From assembly GCF_041428715.1 (NCBI RefSeq), contig NZ_CP155572.1: 64,000 nucleotides of DNA; one strand, written 5' to 3'. How positions within the stretch are numbered: position 1 is the first letter of the stretch; each line of letters opens with the position of its first letter. The translations under genes were made by a program, and so were the position numbers. The notes under the pieces were generated by a model. The model saw only the letters and a program-made list of their open reading frames with translations. It searched no databases and was not told the DNA's origin. This document shows, one piece after another, positions 41,288-50,896 of this stretch. Source of the DNA: Sporomusa malonica (lineage in GTDB: Bacteria; Bacillota; Negativicutes; Sporomusales; Sporomusaceae).

Positions 41288-42721
41288 ATGAAAAAGAAGT
41301 ACATCATCGGCATCGATGGAGGGTCGCAAAGTTCCAAGGTGATCATTTTCGATCTGGAAGGGAATATTGTTTGCGAAGGTAAGCAAAATTTGCAACCCAT
41401 GAGTTTGCCCGCGCCGGGCATTGTAGAACATCCGGATGATGATTTGTGGGATTCAATTGTCGTTGCAAGCAAGCAGGCGATGAGTCGCTTTTCCGGAAAC
41501 AAGGAAGACATTATTGGCATAGGTCTGTGCACGATTCGTTTTTGCCGGGTGTTACTAAAAGAGGATGGCACCTTGGCTTCGCCCGCGATGAGCTGGATGG
41601 ATGAAAGAGTGTCCAGACCCTATGAGCATATTAATCCTTTAGTTAAGTATGTTACCACTACGTCAGGCTATATAACTCATCGCTTAACTGGGGAATTCCA
41701 TGATACGGCTGGCAATTATCAAGGGCAATGGCCTATTGATACCGATACCTGGCAATGGAGTGAAGATCCCGAAGTCATAAGGAAGATGAATATTCCCCGG
41801 GGAATGCTATTTCAGCTAAAGATGCCGGGAACCATTTTGGGTCAAATGACAGAAAAAGCAGCGCAGATCACTGGTCTTCCCGCTGGCATTCCGGTAGTCG
41901 CAACGGCTAATGACAAAGCAGTTGAGGCCTTAGGTGCCGGGTCACTGGCGGAAAATACGGCGCTTATTTCTTTGGGTACGTATATTGCCTCGATGGTGCA
42001 CGGTCATGAAAACCCGAAGGATACAATGCATTTTTGGACGAACTTTGCCTCAATTCCCCATCGTTATCTCTATGAAAGCTATGGTATTCGCAGAGGAATG
42101 TGGACCGTCAGCTGGTTTAAAAATCTTTTGGGCGATGATATCTCAATAAAAGCGGCAGCACTCAAGATTACAGAAGAAGAATACTTGAATCAGGAAGCAC
42201 AAAAAATTCCTGCAGGCAGTGAGGGGTTAATGACGGTCTTGGACTGGTTGGCACCTGTTCATGAGCCGTATAAAAAAGGGTTGATGATTGGTTTTGATGC
42301 CCGCCATGGTGGTGCACATATGTATCGGTCCATTTTAGAAGCTATCGCATTAACCATGAAAAATCGTGCAGATGCGATGTGTGCGGAATTATGTATCAAA
42401 CTGGATCATATCATTATTTCCGGCGGCGGTTCTAATAGCAGTTTGTTCATGCAGATCTTTGCCGATGTTTTTGGAATTCCGGCTTCCAGAAACATAGTAA
42501 ACGGCTCAGCCAGCTTAGGTTCGGCTATTTGCGCGGCCGTTGCGGTGGGCGCGTATGATCAGTATCAAACAGCCACTGAAAAAATGGTGAAGATCAGGGA
42601 TACCTTCCAACCTGATAAAACAAACACAGACCTCTATAAAAGAATGAACGACGAGGTATACAAGCATATTACCGCTTATACTGATGAGGTATTAAAGAAA
42701 TCCTACCCGATTTTTCGTTAA
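41288..42721 (+). CDS. FGGY-family carbohydrate kinase
   Basis: 477 residues from ATG 41288, which puts the phosphate-binding IIGIDGGSQSSKVIIFD at the N-terminus; a longer in-frame start at 41201 would overlap the oxidase gene and lacks support. Other FGGY marks: VATANDKAVEALGAG and ISGGGSNSSLFMQIFADVFG. The usual stretch between SWMDERVS and TSGYITHRLTG is shorter than in xylulokinase. It probably phosphorylates the sugar or polyol handled by this operon. A BCCT gene follows after 113 bases with no terminator seen. Confidence 0.88.
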   Translation: MKKKYIIGIDGGSQSSKVIIFDLEGNIVCEGKQNLQPMSLPAPGIVEHPDDDLWDSIVVASKQAMSRFSGNKEDIIGIGLCTIRFCRVLLKEDGTLASPAMSWMDERVSRPYEHINPLVKYVTTTSGYITHRLTGEFHDTAGNYQGQWPIDTDTWQWSEDPEVIRKMNIPRGMLFQLKMPGTILGQMTEKAAQITGLPAGIPVVATANDKAVEALGAGSLAENTALISLGTYIASMVHGHENPKDTMHFWTNFASIPHRYLYESYGIRRGMWTVSWFKNLLGDDISIKAAALKITEEEYLNQEAQKIPAGSEGLMTVLDWLAPVHEPYKKGLMIGFDARHGGAHMYRSILEAIALTMKNRADAMCAELCIKLDHIIISGGGSNSSLFMQIFADVFGIPASRNIVNGSASLGSAICAAVAVGAYDQYQTATEKMVKIRDTFQPDKTNTDLYKRMNDEVYKHITAYTDEVLKKSYPIFR

Positions 42722-42834
42722 TCAAAATAGGCAGTGCGCTGAAGCTGTTATGTGATGAATATTTTGAAATAAGTCTGCTAGTTCATTGAAACAATATGTC
42801 ATGTGTTTGCAGGACAAAAAGGGGAGGAAATATA

Positions 42835-44454
42835 ATGGGAAACATCAGACCACTTGCGTTTTGGCCTCCAGTAATTCTTTTTATTGCTGCATGCGCGTAC
42901 AACTTCGTTGACAAAGCCGGTTTTGGTAAAATGATCAATGAATCAAACAAATGGTTAATGAGCAATTTTGCCTGGGCTTTTTGCTTAGGTGTTTTGGTAA
43001 TGCTTGGTGTCATCATTTTCGTTATGTGTTCCAAGTTCGGTGATGTGAGAATCGGCGGAAAAGATGCCGCTCCGATGCTTGACGACTGGCGTTATTTTTC
43101 TATAACCTTGACCAGCATCATTGCCATCGGTATTTTGTTTTGGGCTACAGCAGAGCCGCTGTACCATCTAACAGATCCACCGAAGTCTCTCAATATTGCG
43201 AAGAATAGTCCGGAAGCGGCAGTATTTGCCATGTCGACACTGTTCATACATTGGGGATTCCTCCCTCTGGCAATCTATGCCGTACCTTCCATAATGTTTG
43301 CTTTCGCCTACTATAACATGAAAAAGCCTTACAGTCTTGGTTCAACCCTCACCCCTGTCTTTGGCGACAAGGTGCTCGGCAAATGGGCGCAGGGAATTGA
43401 CGCAGTCTGTATGTATGCATTGATCGCCGGTATGGCGGCTTGCCTGGGCGCAGGAGTTCTATCAATCGCAGGCGGACTCAACAAACTCACGGGAGTCCAG
43501 ACTGGTGCGTTCCTCTGGGCAGTAGTTGATGCCGCAGTAGTTTTGACCTTCGTGCTATCTTCGATTACCGGTCTTTTCAACGGAATCAAAAGGCTATCGG
43601 AAATTAACTCCATCGTGTTCTTTGCCATGGCGATATTCGTATTTGTCCTTGGCCCGACCGCATTTATGCTAAATCTTGGCGTGGAAGCATTTGCTAATCA
43701 TTTGCAGACCTTCTTTGCCAAAGCGGCATTTACAGGTGCAGCAGCAGGCGACCCCTGGGCGGGCTGGTGGACCATATTCTACTGGTGCAACTGGCTGGCA
43801 TGGGCGCCGGTATCGGGGATGTTCCTGGGCAAGATTTCCTATGGGCATACCATTAGAAAGGCTCTGACTGTTCAGTTTATCCTTCCGGCCTTGTTTGACA
43901 TCTTATGGATGGTCATATTTGGCGGAGCCGCCATATATAGCGAACTTCACGGCGGCAAGCTGATGGAAGCCATGGCTAAGGGGACCGAGTTTTCGGTGTA
44001 CGCTTTTCTGGATCAATACCCTCTTGCTTTGATTACTACGACCATATTCGTATTTTGCATGTTCTTGTCGTATGTAACAGGTTCTGACGCTTACACAACG
44101 ACTCTTGGCGGTATGAGCACGACTGGTATTTCTCCTGCCGACCCGGAACCGTCCATGAGCATTAAAGTTGTCTGGGGCGTAATCATCGGAGTTGTGACAT
44201 ATGTGATGATCTCTACTGCAGGTGTGGATGGAATCAAGATGTTGTCTAACCTTGGCGGTGGACCGGCACTGATTCTTGAACTGCTGATCAGTTACGGTCT
44301 GGTAAAGGTTGCCCTTAACCCGAGCTATTACGATACCTTCAAAAATGACTATCATGCCGATGGAAGTCCGATCAAATCGAAAACCAAGAAGGCACTGATG
44401 TCTGAAGAAGCGGTCATTGAGGCGTATCATGGCAAACCGACAATTAAAGGATAA
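42835..44454 (+). CDS. BCCT-family transporter (first copy)
   Basis: 539 residues, about 12 membrane segments, from ATG 42835 with GGGGAGG upstream. It resembles BCCT carriers for betaine, choline or carnitine. The signature region reads WWTIFYWCNWLAWAP, with Cys-Asn-Trp where the family signature has x-Trp-Trp. It is almost identical to the transporter at 58290 (about 23 differences over 539 residues by my alignment). No terminator separates it from the kinase operon, so it may import that pathway's substrate. Confidence 0.9.
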   Translation: MGNIRPLAFWPPVILFIAACAYNFVDKAGFGKMINESNKWLMSNFAWAFCLGVLVMLGVIIFVMCSKFGDVRIGGKDAAPMLDDWRYFSITLTSIIAIGILFWATAEPLYHLTDPPKSLNIAKNSPEAAVFAMSTLFIHWGFLPLAIYAVPSIMFAFAYYNMKKPYSLGSTLTPVFGDKVLGKWAQGIDAVCMYALIAGMAACLGAGVLSIAGGLNKLTGVQTGAFLWAVVDAAVVLTFVLSSITGLFNGIKRLSEINSIVFFAMAIFVFVLGPTAFMLNLGVEAFANHLQTFFAKAAFTGAAAGDPWAGWWTIFYWCNWLAWAPVSGMFLGKISYGHTIRKALTVQFILPALFDILWMVIFGGAAIYSELHGGKLMEAMAKGTEFSVYAFLDQYPLALITTTIFVFCMFLSYVTGSDAYTTTLGGMSTTGISPADPEPSMSIKVVWGVIIGVVTYVMISTAGVDGIKMLSNLGGGPALILELLISYGLVKVALNPSYYDTFKNDYHADGSPIKSKTKKALMSEEAVIEAYHGKPTIKG

Positions 44455-44537
44455 GTAAAAGCCGGTTGATGTACATCGAGGACGCCTCCCTTGCCCACAA
44501 TAGTCCATGAAAAATAATCTTAATTTCACTGTGTGTA

Positions 44538-44582
44538 ATATGTAACGGCGGCACCACGGTCAATTCCGGGGTGTCGCCGTTG
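44538..44582 (+). other. Hairpin after the first BCCT gene
   Basis: ACGGCGGCACC pairs imperfectly with GGTGTCGCCGT. No T-tract follows, so it may be a processing or factor-dependent signal. The rest of the 268-base gap (44455-44722) shows nothing else I can name. Confidence 0.4.
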
Positions 44583-44722
44583 GTGCGGACTTGGCAGCAA
44601 AAAACATTATACTATGGAGGATAATTTAGCAACGATCTAGTATTTATTAACAGGCGTTACAATGAGGCAACTTTCGGATGTAATACTATAATGTAAGGTA
44701 TCTAGAAAGAGGGGCGGACTGT

Positions 44723-46174
44723 GTGAAGGAATCTAAGAATGTGTCAACTGATACTAGCCAGCTGAGCAAAGAAACATTATTAAAAATTCTAGATAATTCT
44801 TATGATGCTATTTTTGCGACTGATGGAAAAGGTGTGACCATTTATGCAAACAAAGCCTGTGAAAAGTATTTTGGGATCAAACCAAGCGATGTTATTGGCA
44901 TAGATTCATGGCAATTTATGGAGAAGGTAGGTTGTTATCCACCGACTGCCCCTATTACACTTCATAGCAGGGATAAACATACACTCGAACAAACGACGCG
45001 GACTGGTGCCAAAATGTTGGTAACCAATAACCCTATCTATGATCAGGGTGGAAACATTGAATTATTGGTACAGAACTGCCGGGATGTCAAACAATTAGAA
45101 GATACAAAGCGGGATTTAGAACAGACAAAAGAATTACTGGCGCGGATGCAAGACGAGGTTGTGGCCTTAAGAAAAAAGGAACTTCGGAATGTTACGCTAG
45201 TGGCTAACAGCAGCCAAATGCAAGAATTGCTGCAATTGGTAGATAGAGTGGCTGCTGTAGATATTAATATTTTAATATTGGGCGAAACAGGAACAGGTAA
45301 GAGTGCCCTTGCCAAGCATATCCATAAGAGTAGTTCACGGAAAGATGGCCCATTTATTAGTATCAATTGTGCGGCCATTCCGGATGAACTGATCGAGTCT
45401 GAGTTGTTTGGGTATATGGCAGGAGCTTTTACCGGTGCACTGCAAAAGGGTAAGACAGGCCTTGTTGAACTAGCTGACGGGGGCACATTGTTTTTGGATG
45501 AAATAGCGGAATTGCCACTGCGTCTGCAGGGGAAGATTTTGAGTGTTATCCAGGAAAGACGCTTTATTCCTGTCGGAGGTCGTCAAGAGAAAGAGACAGA
45601 TTGCCGGATAATTTCGGCTACAAATAGAAATATTGAAGATATGATAGAGCAGGGAAGCTTTCGCGAAGATCTATATTATCGGCTTAATGTTATTGAAATG
45701 GAATTACGGCCGCTGCGTGAGCGGCCTGATGATACCATGGCGCTTATCTATTACTTTTTAAATCAATTTAACAAAAAATATAAGAAGGAACATAGCATAT
45801 CTCCGGAGTGCCGGGATATTTTGCTTGATTATTCATGGCCGGGAAATATTAGGGAACTTGAAAATATGATTGAGCGACTTGTCGTGGTTGTTGAGGATTC
45901 TGTCATTAATGTTTGTCATTTACCTAAAGTCTTTTCTGAGGCATTTTCAAAAAAAATACAGCTATTAGAAGTGGCTGAACCGCAAGCAAGTGCATTAGAT
46001 ACGGCCGTTATTCAGGTGGAACGTAAAATGGTTGTAGAAGCGTTCCGTAAATACGGCAGCTCCCGTAAGGTTGCGCATGCACTTAATATCAGCCAGAGCA
46101 GAGCCCACAGGCTGATTGAAAAATATTGTAATTATAGTGAAACTATCTCTAATAGCCAAGGTATTCACGATTAA
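44723..46174 (+). CDS. Sigma54-dependent activator (PAS-AAA+-HTH)
   Basis: 483 residues from GTG 44723. An N-terminal PAS domain (about 20-125; NSYDAIFATDGKGVTIYANKA) precedes the AAA+ domain with Walker A GETGTGKSALAKHIH near 187, GAFTGA near 233 and TLFLDEIAELP. The C-terminal HTH (YGSSRKVAHALNISQSRAHRLI) is TyrR-like. It lies between two BCCT units and next to three catabolic units; two -24/-12 promoters (46369 and 58039) lie downstream, so it is the likely activator of the methyltransferase cluster and the second transporter. The effector may be sensed by the PAS domain. Confidence 0.92.
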   Translation: MKESKNVSTDTSQLSKETLLKILDNSYDAIFATDGKGVTIYANKACEKYFGIKPSDVIGIDSWQFMEKVGCYPPTAPITLHSRDKHTLEQTTRTGAKMLVTNNPIYDQGGNIELLVQNCRDVKQLEDTKRDLEQTKELLARMQDEVVALRKKELRNVTLVANSSQMQELLQLVDRVAAVDINILILGETGTGKSALAKHIHKSSSRKDGPFISINCAAIPDELIESELFGYMAGAFTGALQKGKTGLVELADGGTLFLDEIAELPLRLQGKILSVIQERRFIPVGGRQEKETDCRIISATNRNIEDMIEQGSFREDLYYRLNVIEMELRPLRERPDDTMALIYYFLNQFNKKYKKEHSISPECRDILLDYSWPGNIRELENMIERLVVVVEDSVINVCHLPKVFSEAFSKKIQLLEVAEPQASALDTAVIQVERKMVVEAFRKYGSSRKVAHALNISQSRAHRLIEKYCNYSETISNSQGIHD

Positions 46175-46296
46175 GTGTGAAGCGTAAATGAATCGGTCTG
46201 GTTTCGAATATGAATCAAAATCGTTAGGAAATACATCGATTAAACAGAATATCTCAGTAGGCTATTATCTGAATCTTAATAATAGTAGGTTGAATG

Positions 46297-46337
46297 AATG
46301 CTAAGAAACCAAGGGGTTTCCTAGCATTTTTCTTTTT
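46297..46337 (+). terminator. Terminator of the second sigma54 activator gene
   Basis: AATGCTAAGAAACC pairs with GGTTTCCTAGCATT around AAGG, followed by a T-rich tract. The 364-base gap (46175-46538) then holds the -24/-12 promoter at 46369 and a leader of about 150 bases without an ORF. Confidence 0.88.
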
Positions 46338-46368
46338 CTCCCTTTTTTTTCTGCTTAATTATTAAAAG

Positions 46369-46384
46369 TGGCACGGATCATGCA
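46369..46384 (+). promoter_or_regulatory. Sigma54 (-24/-12) promoter of the corrinoid/MttB operon
   Basis: TGGCACGGATCATGCA: perfect TGGCACG -24 element, GG (46370-46371) and GC (46382-46383) ten bases apart. It lies between the activator terminator and the corrinoid protein gene. Confidence 0.88.
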
Positions 46385-46538
46385 TTAGTAATAGACATCA
46401 GGAATTAATAAAACCATTATTTTTCAGAGTATAACTCTTTTGTATTCTTGGAGGTGGTAAGCCTAGTTTGTAGCAGACCAGTTGACTAGAAGCTTTTTAA
46501 ATTAAGATGTTACGATGAAATAAGAGGAGGTAGTTGGT

Positions 46539-47177
46539 ATGAGTGATTTAAAAAAAATAGCAGAAGCAGTATTTGAGGGTGATTATGAAACTGTTCATGA
46601 TCTTACCCAACAAGCGATAGATGGTGGCGTGCCTGCTATGGAAATTGTGAGCAATGGCTTGCTGGCAGGTATGGATATTGTAGCACCTAAGTTCAAATCT
46701 GGAGAAATGTTTATTCCAGAGGTTATGATGTCAGCTAAAGCGTTAGCAGAAGGCCTGAAATTGGTAAAACCGTTACTTTCGACAGACGAATCGGACGGAA
46801 TGGCTACTTTCTTGATGGCCACGGTAAAAGGAGACTTGCATGACATCGGCAAGAACCTGGTTGTCATGATTATGGAAAGCGGCGGATTCAATGTAGTTGA
46901 TTTGGGGATTGACGTGTCGCCAGAACAGTTTGTTGAAGGCATTAAAAAACATAAGCCGCAAATTGTCGGTATGTGTGCTTTGTTAACAACCACCATGATG
47001 GCCATGAAGGAAACAATTGATGCCATTACTGAAGCGGGGCTAAGGGATAGCGTGAAGATTTTGGTTGGCGGTGCGCCGCTGTATCCTGAGTTCGCTGAAA
47101 AGATTGGTGCTGACGGTTATTGTGTTGATGCAGTTGCCTGCAAGGAAATGGCTGCGGCACTGGTGGCAAAAAAGTAA
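46539..47177 (+). CDS. Corrinoid protein (MttC/MtbC type)
   Basis: 212 residues. N-terminal helical cap (about 1-85), then the cobalamin-binding Rossmann domain with GDLHDIGKNLVVMIMESGGF (DxHxxG; the axial His near residue 100), VVDLGIDVSPEQF, and KILVGGAPLYPEFAEKIGADGY at the end. In such systems the cob(I)alamin takes a methyl group from an MttB-type enzyme and gives it to a second methyltransferase, here the next gene. Confidence 0.95.
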   Translation: MSDLKKIAEAVFEGDYETVHDLTQQAIDGGVPAMEIVSNGLLAGMDIVAPKFKSGEMFIPEVMMSAKALAEGLKLVKPLLSTDESDGMATFLMATVKGDLHDIGKNLVVMIMESGGFNVVDLGIDVSPEQFVEGIKKHKPQIVGMCALLTTTMMAMKETIDAITEAGLRDSVKILVGGAPLYPEFAEKIGADGYCVDAVACKEMAAALVAKK

Positions 47178-47192
47178 ACTGGGGGAATAGCG

Positions 47193-47993
47193 TTGGTAAT
47201 CGTAGGCGAATTAATTAATACCAGCCGTAAGGCCATTGGAGAAGCAGTAGAAAAGAGAGACGCCCAGTATATCCAGCAAGTAGCGATAGAACAGGCCGAA
47301 GCTGGTGCAAGTTATATTGATGTTAACTGTGGTAATAAGGTGTTTGAAGAGCTTGAGAACATGAGGTGGCTGGTAAATACCATTCAGGAAGTTGTACAAG
47401 TCCCATTATGTATTGACAGTCCTAATCCAGAAGCTTTAGAAGCCGGGCTTGCTTTGGTCAAGCACGGGACACCCATGATTAATTCCATCACAGATGAAGG
47501 ACCACGCTTTGATGCCGTCCTCCCATTGGTGCAAAAATATAAAGCCAAGATCGTAGCTTTGTGCATGGATGATCAGGGTATGCCTGATACAGCGGATGAC
47601 CGTTTACGGGTCGTAAAAAACCTCTATGCGAAATTGACAGCGGCTGGCGTCAAGGATGAGGACATCTATTTTGATCCCCTGGTCAAGCCTGTTAGTAGTG
47701 TGGGGACAGCCGGTGTGGAAGTGCTGGAAACTATAAGAATGATCAAACAGCAGTATCCGGGAGTTCACTTTATGTGCGGACTCAGTAATGTGTCTTACGG
47801 ATTACCAAATCGTAAATACCTAAACCGGTTGTTTGTATCCCAAACTATGGCGGCCGGTATGGATGGATATATTCTGAATCCAACTGACAAGGGTATGATG
47901 GGCCTTATTTACGCAGCGAAAACACTGCTGGGGCAGGATGACTATTGTATGGGCTATATCAAAGCCCACCGCAAAGGGTTCTATCCGGAATAG
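47193..47993 (+). CDS. Methyltetrahydrofolate:corrinoid methyltransferase (MtgA/AcsE type)
   Basis: 266 residues from a TTG start with GGGGGAA upstream. Pterin-binding TIM barrel: VIVGELINTSRKAIGEAV, GASYIDVNCGN, PLCIDSPNPEALEAGL, MINSITDEG, YFDPLVKPVS and MCGLSNVSYGLPNRKYLN. It moves methyl groups between the corrinoid protein and tetrahydrofolate, feeding the Wood-Ljungdahl methyl branch. Confidence 0.93.
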   Translation: MVIVGELINTSRKAIGEAVEKRDAQYIQQVAIEQAEAGASYIDVNCGNKVFEELENMRWLVNTIQEVVQVPLCIDSPNPEALEAGLALVKHGTPMINSITDEGPRFDAVLPLVQKYKAKIVALCMDDQGMPDTADDRLRVVKNLYAKLTAAGVKDEDIYFDPLVKPVSSVGTAGVEVLETIRMIKQQYPGVHFMCGLSNVSYGLPNRKYLNRLFVSQTMAAGMDGYILNPTDKGMMGLIYAAKTLLGQDDYCMGYIKAHRKGFYPE

Positions 47994-48039
47994 TCGTAAA
48001 AATAAAAATATTTAACAATTATTGAGGGGGAAATAACAA

Positions 48040-49257
48040 ATGGAAAATATGGAGTATTTAAAAGAAAAGCCGATAGCGGTACTTGGTGCCGGCGCTGTAG
48101 GTAAAGCCATTGCAGGGGATTGTGCCTTAGGTGGAGCCAAAGTTCGTATTTGCGATCTGCCGCCGTTTGCTGAAAAAACTTTATTCGGAATTAAAGAATC
48201 AGGAATTAAATTCTTCGGCGACCAACTGAATCTGTATGGTTTTGAGCGGAACGGTAATGCGCAAATGGAGCTGGTTACTACTGATGTAGCTGAGGCTGTG
48301 AAGGGGGCAGGGCTGGTAGTGGTAGCTACTCCCTGTGCAGGACATGTACCATTTTTCAAAAAGTTAATACCAGCTCTGGAAGATGGTATGGTAATCCACA
48401 TTTTCCCTGACAACTATGGTTCTTTGATTTTGAGAAAAATGATGCGGGAAGCAGGCTGCACCAAGAAGGTTATTATCGGCGGGTGGTCTAGCTCTACCTA
48501 TGGCAGCCGCGTAGAAATTAAGGGCGGAGTCATTCTTCCTAAGATTCGTGTTTATTACCGGGCAATCACTTTAAGGGGAGCAGCTCTGCCAGCTTGTGAT
48601 ACTGAAGCATTCCTTGAAAGCTCAAAATATCTGCCATCAATGGATGCTGTAACAAAGGGCCAGGGCGCAGTTGCCGGCGATACCGTAATGGATACCGGTT
48701 TTAGTAATGTTAATCCAGTACTTCACTGCCCGGGAACTATCTTAGGCGTAGGCGTTATGGAAAACTTTGGCGTGATTTTTGGAGAGGACAAATACAAATA
48801 TAGTATTTACTCCCATGCTTATTGTCCGTCGATTTCTGAGGTACAATACTCCTTCTATAAAGAGGAATGCAACTTGGCTGAAGCTATGGGTGTTGGGATT
48901 CAGCCGTACAAGAAGGAACAATTCTTCTCCCGGGAAAATGTGTTAGGGGCAGAATATATGGGTGAGGATTATGTTATTCCGTTTGAGCAACAAGATCCGA
49001 TTCAGTTTGGCACCGGCCCGTTTACCATGGAAAACAGATATATTACTGAAGATATTCCTGTAGGCTGCCATGTGTATCATGAGCTCGGTAAAAAGTTCGG
49101 TGTCAAAACCCCGGTAATTGATTCGATGATTAATCTTGCATCAGCAATATTGAACAGAGATTTCTATCAACTAGGCTACACACTGGATTATCTGGGTATC
49201 GGCCATATGAACAAAGAAGAAATGAACGCTTATCTGCGTGAAGGCGTTTGCAAATAA
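48040..49257 (+). CDS. NAD/NADP octopine/nopaline dehydrogenase-like protein
   Basis: 405 residues. N-terminal Rossmann GAGAVGKAIAGDCALGG, then ATPCAGHVPFFKKL and a helical C-terminal domain (HCPGTILGVGVMENFG, GEDKYKYSIYSHAYCPS) as in opine dehydrogenases. These enzymes reversibly join an amino acid and a 2-oxo acid, or split the N-alkyl product. Inside a corrinoid methyltransferase operon such an enzyme is unusual. It might oxidise a secondary N-alkyl amino acid left after demethylation; this is inference. Ketopantoate reductase also shares the GAGAVG start but is about 300 residues. Confidence 0.82.
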   Translation: MENMEYLKEKPIAVLGAGAVGKAIAGDCALGGAKVRICDLPPFAEKTLFGIKESGIKFFGDQLNLYGFERNGNAQMELVTTDVAEAVKGAGLVVVATPCAGHVPFFKKLIPALEDGMVIHIFPDNYGSLILRKMMREAGCTKKVIIGGWSSSTYGSRVEIKGGVILPKIRVYYRAITLRGAALPACDTEAFLESSKYLPSMDAVTKGQGAVAGDTVMDTGFSNVNPVLHCPGTILGVGVMENFGVIFGEDKYKYSIYSHAYCPSISEVQYSFYKEECNLAEAMGVGIQPYKKEQFFSRENVLGAEYMGEDYVIPFEQQDPIQFGTGPFTMENRYITEDIPVGCHVYHELGKKFGVKTPVIDSMINLASAILNRDFYQLGYTLDYLGIGHMNKEEMNAYLREGVCK

Positions 49258-49312
49258 GAATAGGGCTCAATGCGACTTTGGCACCAGCGGGAAAGGAAAG
49301 TGAGAATAACAT

Positions 49313-50737
49313 ATGGCAACGCCAATCAAACGGAACATTAATTTTTCCGTACTAAACCAAGAAAAGATTGATAAAATCCATGAGAAAAGCATGTATATCA
49401 TGGAAAATATCGGAATGAAAGTAACCGGTGAACGTGCCGTAAAGCTTTTGTTAGATAACGGTGCGACCCTGGGCGATGACGGTCTAATTCGCATTACGCG
49501 CACGATGGTTGACAAGGCGCTCAAAAGCGCTCCCAAAGAAATAACACTATATACACGTGATGGGCAGCCGGCCATGGTAATCAATAGTGAAAACCAGGTG
49601 TATTTCGGAACACATTCAGATCAACTGGAAATTGTCGACCCCTTTACAAACACAGTACGTCAATTTCTAAAAAAAGATATCCAAACAATGTGTAAGGTTG
49701 CCGACTATCTGCCTAATATCTATTTTGTTTTATCGGTAGGCATGACGGCAGATGTTGACCCTAAAGTACAGACACAAAGCACATTTATCGAAACAGTAAA
49801 AAACTTTAGCAAAACTATTAATTTCTCTACCAATGATATAGAATCCCTTCAGGACATCATCGACATTGCCGCTGATATAGCAGGCGGCCTCGATAAGCTG
49901 CAGGAAAAACCCTTTATTTTCAATTATTGTGAGCCGATACCACCGCTGACTCACCCACTGGAAAGCACAGAGAAAATATATATCAGCGCAGAAAATCGCA
50001 TACCCTTTGTGTATATGCCCTACTGCATGATGGGTGGTACGTCACCTATGAGCAAGGCGGCAACGCTGGCACAGTGTAATGCTGAAGCTTTGGCCGGGTT
50101 AGTTCTGACTCAATTAGTTAGCGAAGGAGCTCCATTCATTTATGGCGCAATGCCGTCTGTGTTTGATATGCGGACCAGTATTGGTAGTTACGCGGCCCCT
50201 GAGTTCCACCTTAATATTGCTGCTATGGCGGACTTAGTGGCATATTATGGGCTGCCTTTCTATGGCACAGCAGGTTGCTCTGACGCTAAGGTCATCGATG
50301 AGCAAGCTGTAGCGGAAGCCAGCGTCGAAATATTTTCCACTATGCTAAGTAAAGCCAATATCATTCATGATGTGGGTGTAATGGATCATTGCAAGAGTGT
50401 GTCACCTGAATTAGTAGTTTTGGCTAACGAAATTATTGAAGGCTTAAAGCACTATACCGCAGGCATCGAGGTAGCAGATGAGGATTTTGCTATTGACGTA
50501 ATTGAAAAGGTAGGACCTGGCGGACATTACCTGGGAGAGACTCACACTAACAAAAATTTCCGTAAGGTTTGGTATCCCAGCCTATTCAGCAGAAAGATGA
50601 ATAACGAAGACTTCTCTGAAGTAAGTGGAAAGATTAAGGTGAAAATTGCAGACATTCTGAAAGAACATGAGGTTCCCAAACTCGATGACTCAATATTAGA
50701 GAAGTTGGCGAAATGGGAGCAGAAGCTCGGATTATAA
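49313..50737 (+). CDS. MttB-superfamily methyltransferase (non-pyrrolysine)
   Basis: 474 residues of the trimethylamine methyltransferase family: SMYIMENIGMKVTGERAVKLL, ITRTMVDKALKSAP, GGTSPMSKAATLAQCNAEALAGLVLTQ-like core, YGTAGCSDAKVIDEQAVAEAS, GPGGHYLGETHTNKNFRKVW near the end. There is no in-frame UAG, so it is a MtgB-like non-pyrrolysine member that demethylates a quaternary amine onto the corrinoid protein at 46539. The actual amine is unknown; other members act on glycine betaine, proline betaine or carnitine. Confidence 0.93.
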   Translation: MATPIKRNINFSVLNQEKIDKIHEKSMYIMENIGMKVTGERAVKLLLDNGATLGDDGLIRITRTMVDKALKSAPKEITLYTRDGQPAMVINSENQVYFGTHSDQLEIVDPFTNTVRQFLKKDIQTMCKVADYLPNIYFVLSVGMTADVDPKVQTQSTFIETVKNFSKTINFSTNDIESLQDIIDIAADIAGGLDKLQEKPFIFNYCEPIPPLTHPLESTEKIYISAENRIPFVYMPYCMMGGTSPMSKAATLAQCNAEALAGLVLTQLVSEGAPFIYGAMPSVFDMRTSIGSYAAPEFHLNIAAMADLVAYYGLPFYGTAGCSDAKVIDEQAVAEASVEIFSTMLSKANIIHDVGVMDHCKSVSPELVVLANEIIEGLKHYTAGIEVADEDFAIDVIEKVGPGGHYLGETHTNKNFRKVWYPSLFSRKMNNEDFSEVSGKIKVKIADILKEHEVPKLDDSILEKLAKWEQKLGL

Positions 50738-50751
50738 GAAAACATGTAGTC

Positions 50752-50865
50752 CTGTGGGGTAACGGTATTTTAACCAGGATTTAGTCCAAGCACCTTGGCA
50801 ACGGAAGTCAAGTTTCTAGCTAAATCCTGGTACAAACTCCACAGATCCGACTACCAAATCTGTAG
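50752..50865 (+). ncRNA. Candidate structured RNA between the MttB and racemase-like genes
   Basis: Nested helices: CTGTGGGGT (50752-50760) with ACTCCACAG (50836-50844), and inside it ACCAGGATTTAG (50773-50784) with CTAAATCCTGGT (50820-50831), a perfect 12-base-pair stem. The inner loop forms CCAAG/CTTGG. A small CTAC/GTAG hairpin follows. No T-run is present, so it is not an ordinary terminator. It could be a riboswitch, an mRNA-processing element or a palindromic repeat. Confidence 0.45.
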
Positions 50866-50896
50866 GTAATGTTTAGCAGAGGAGGCATATTCGGAG

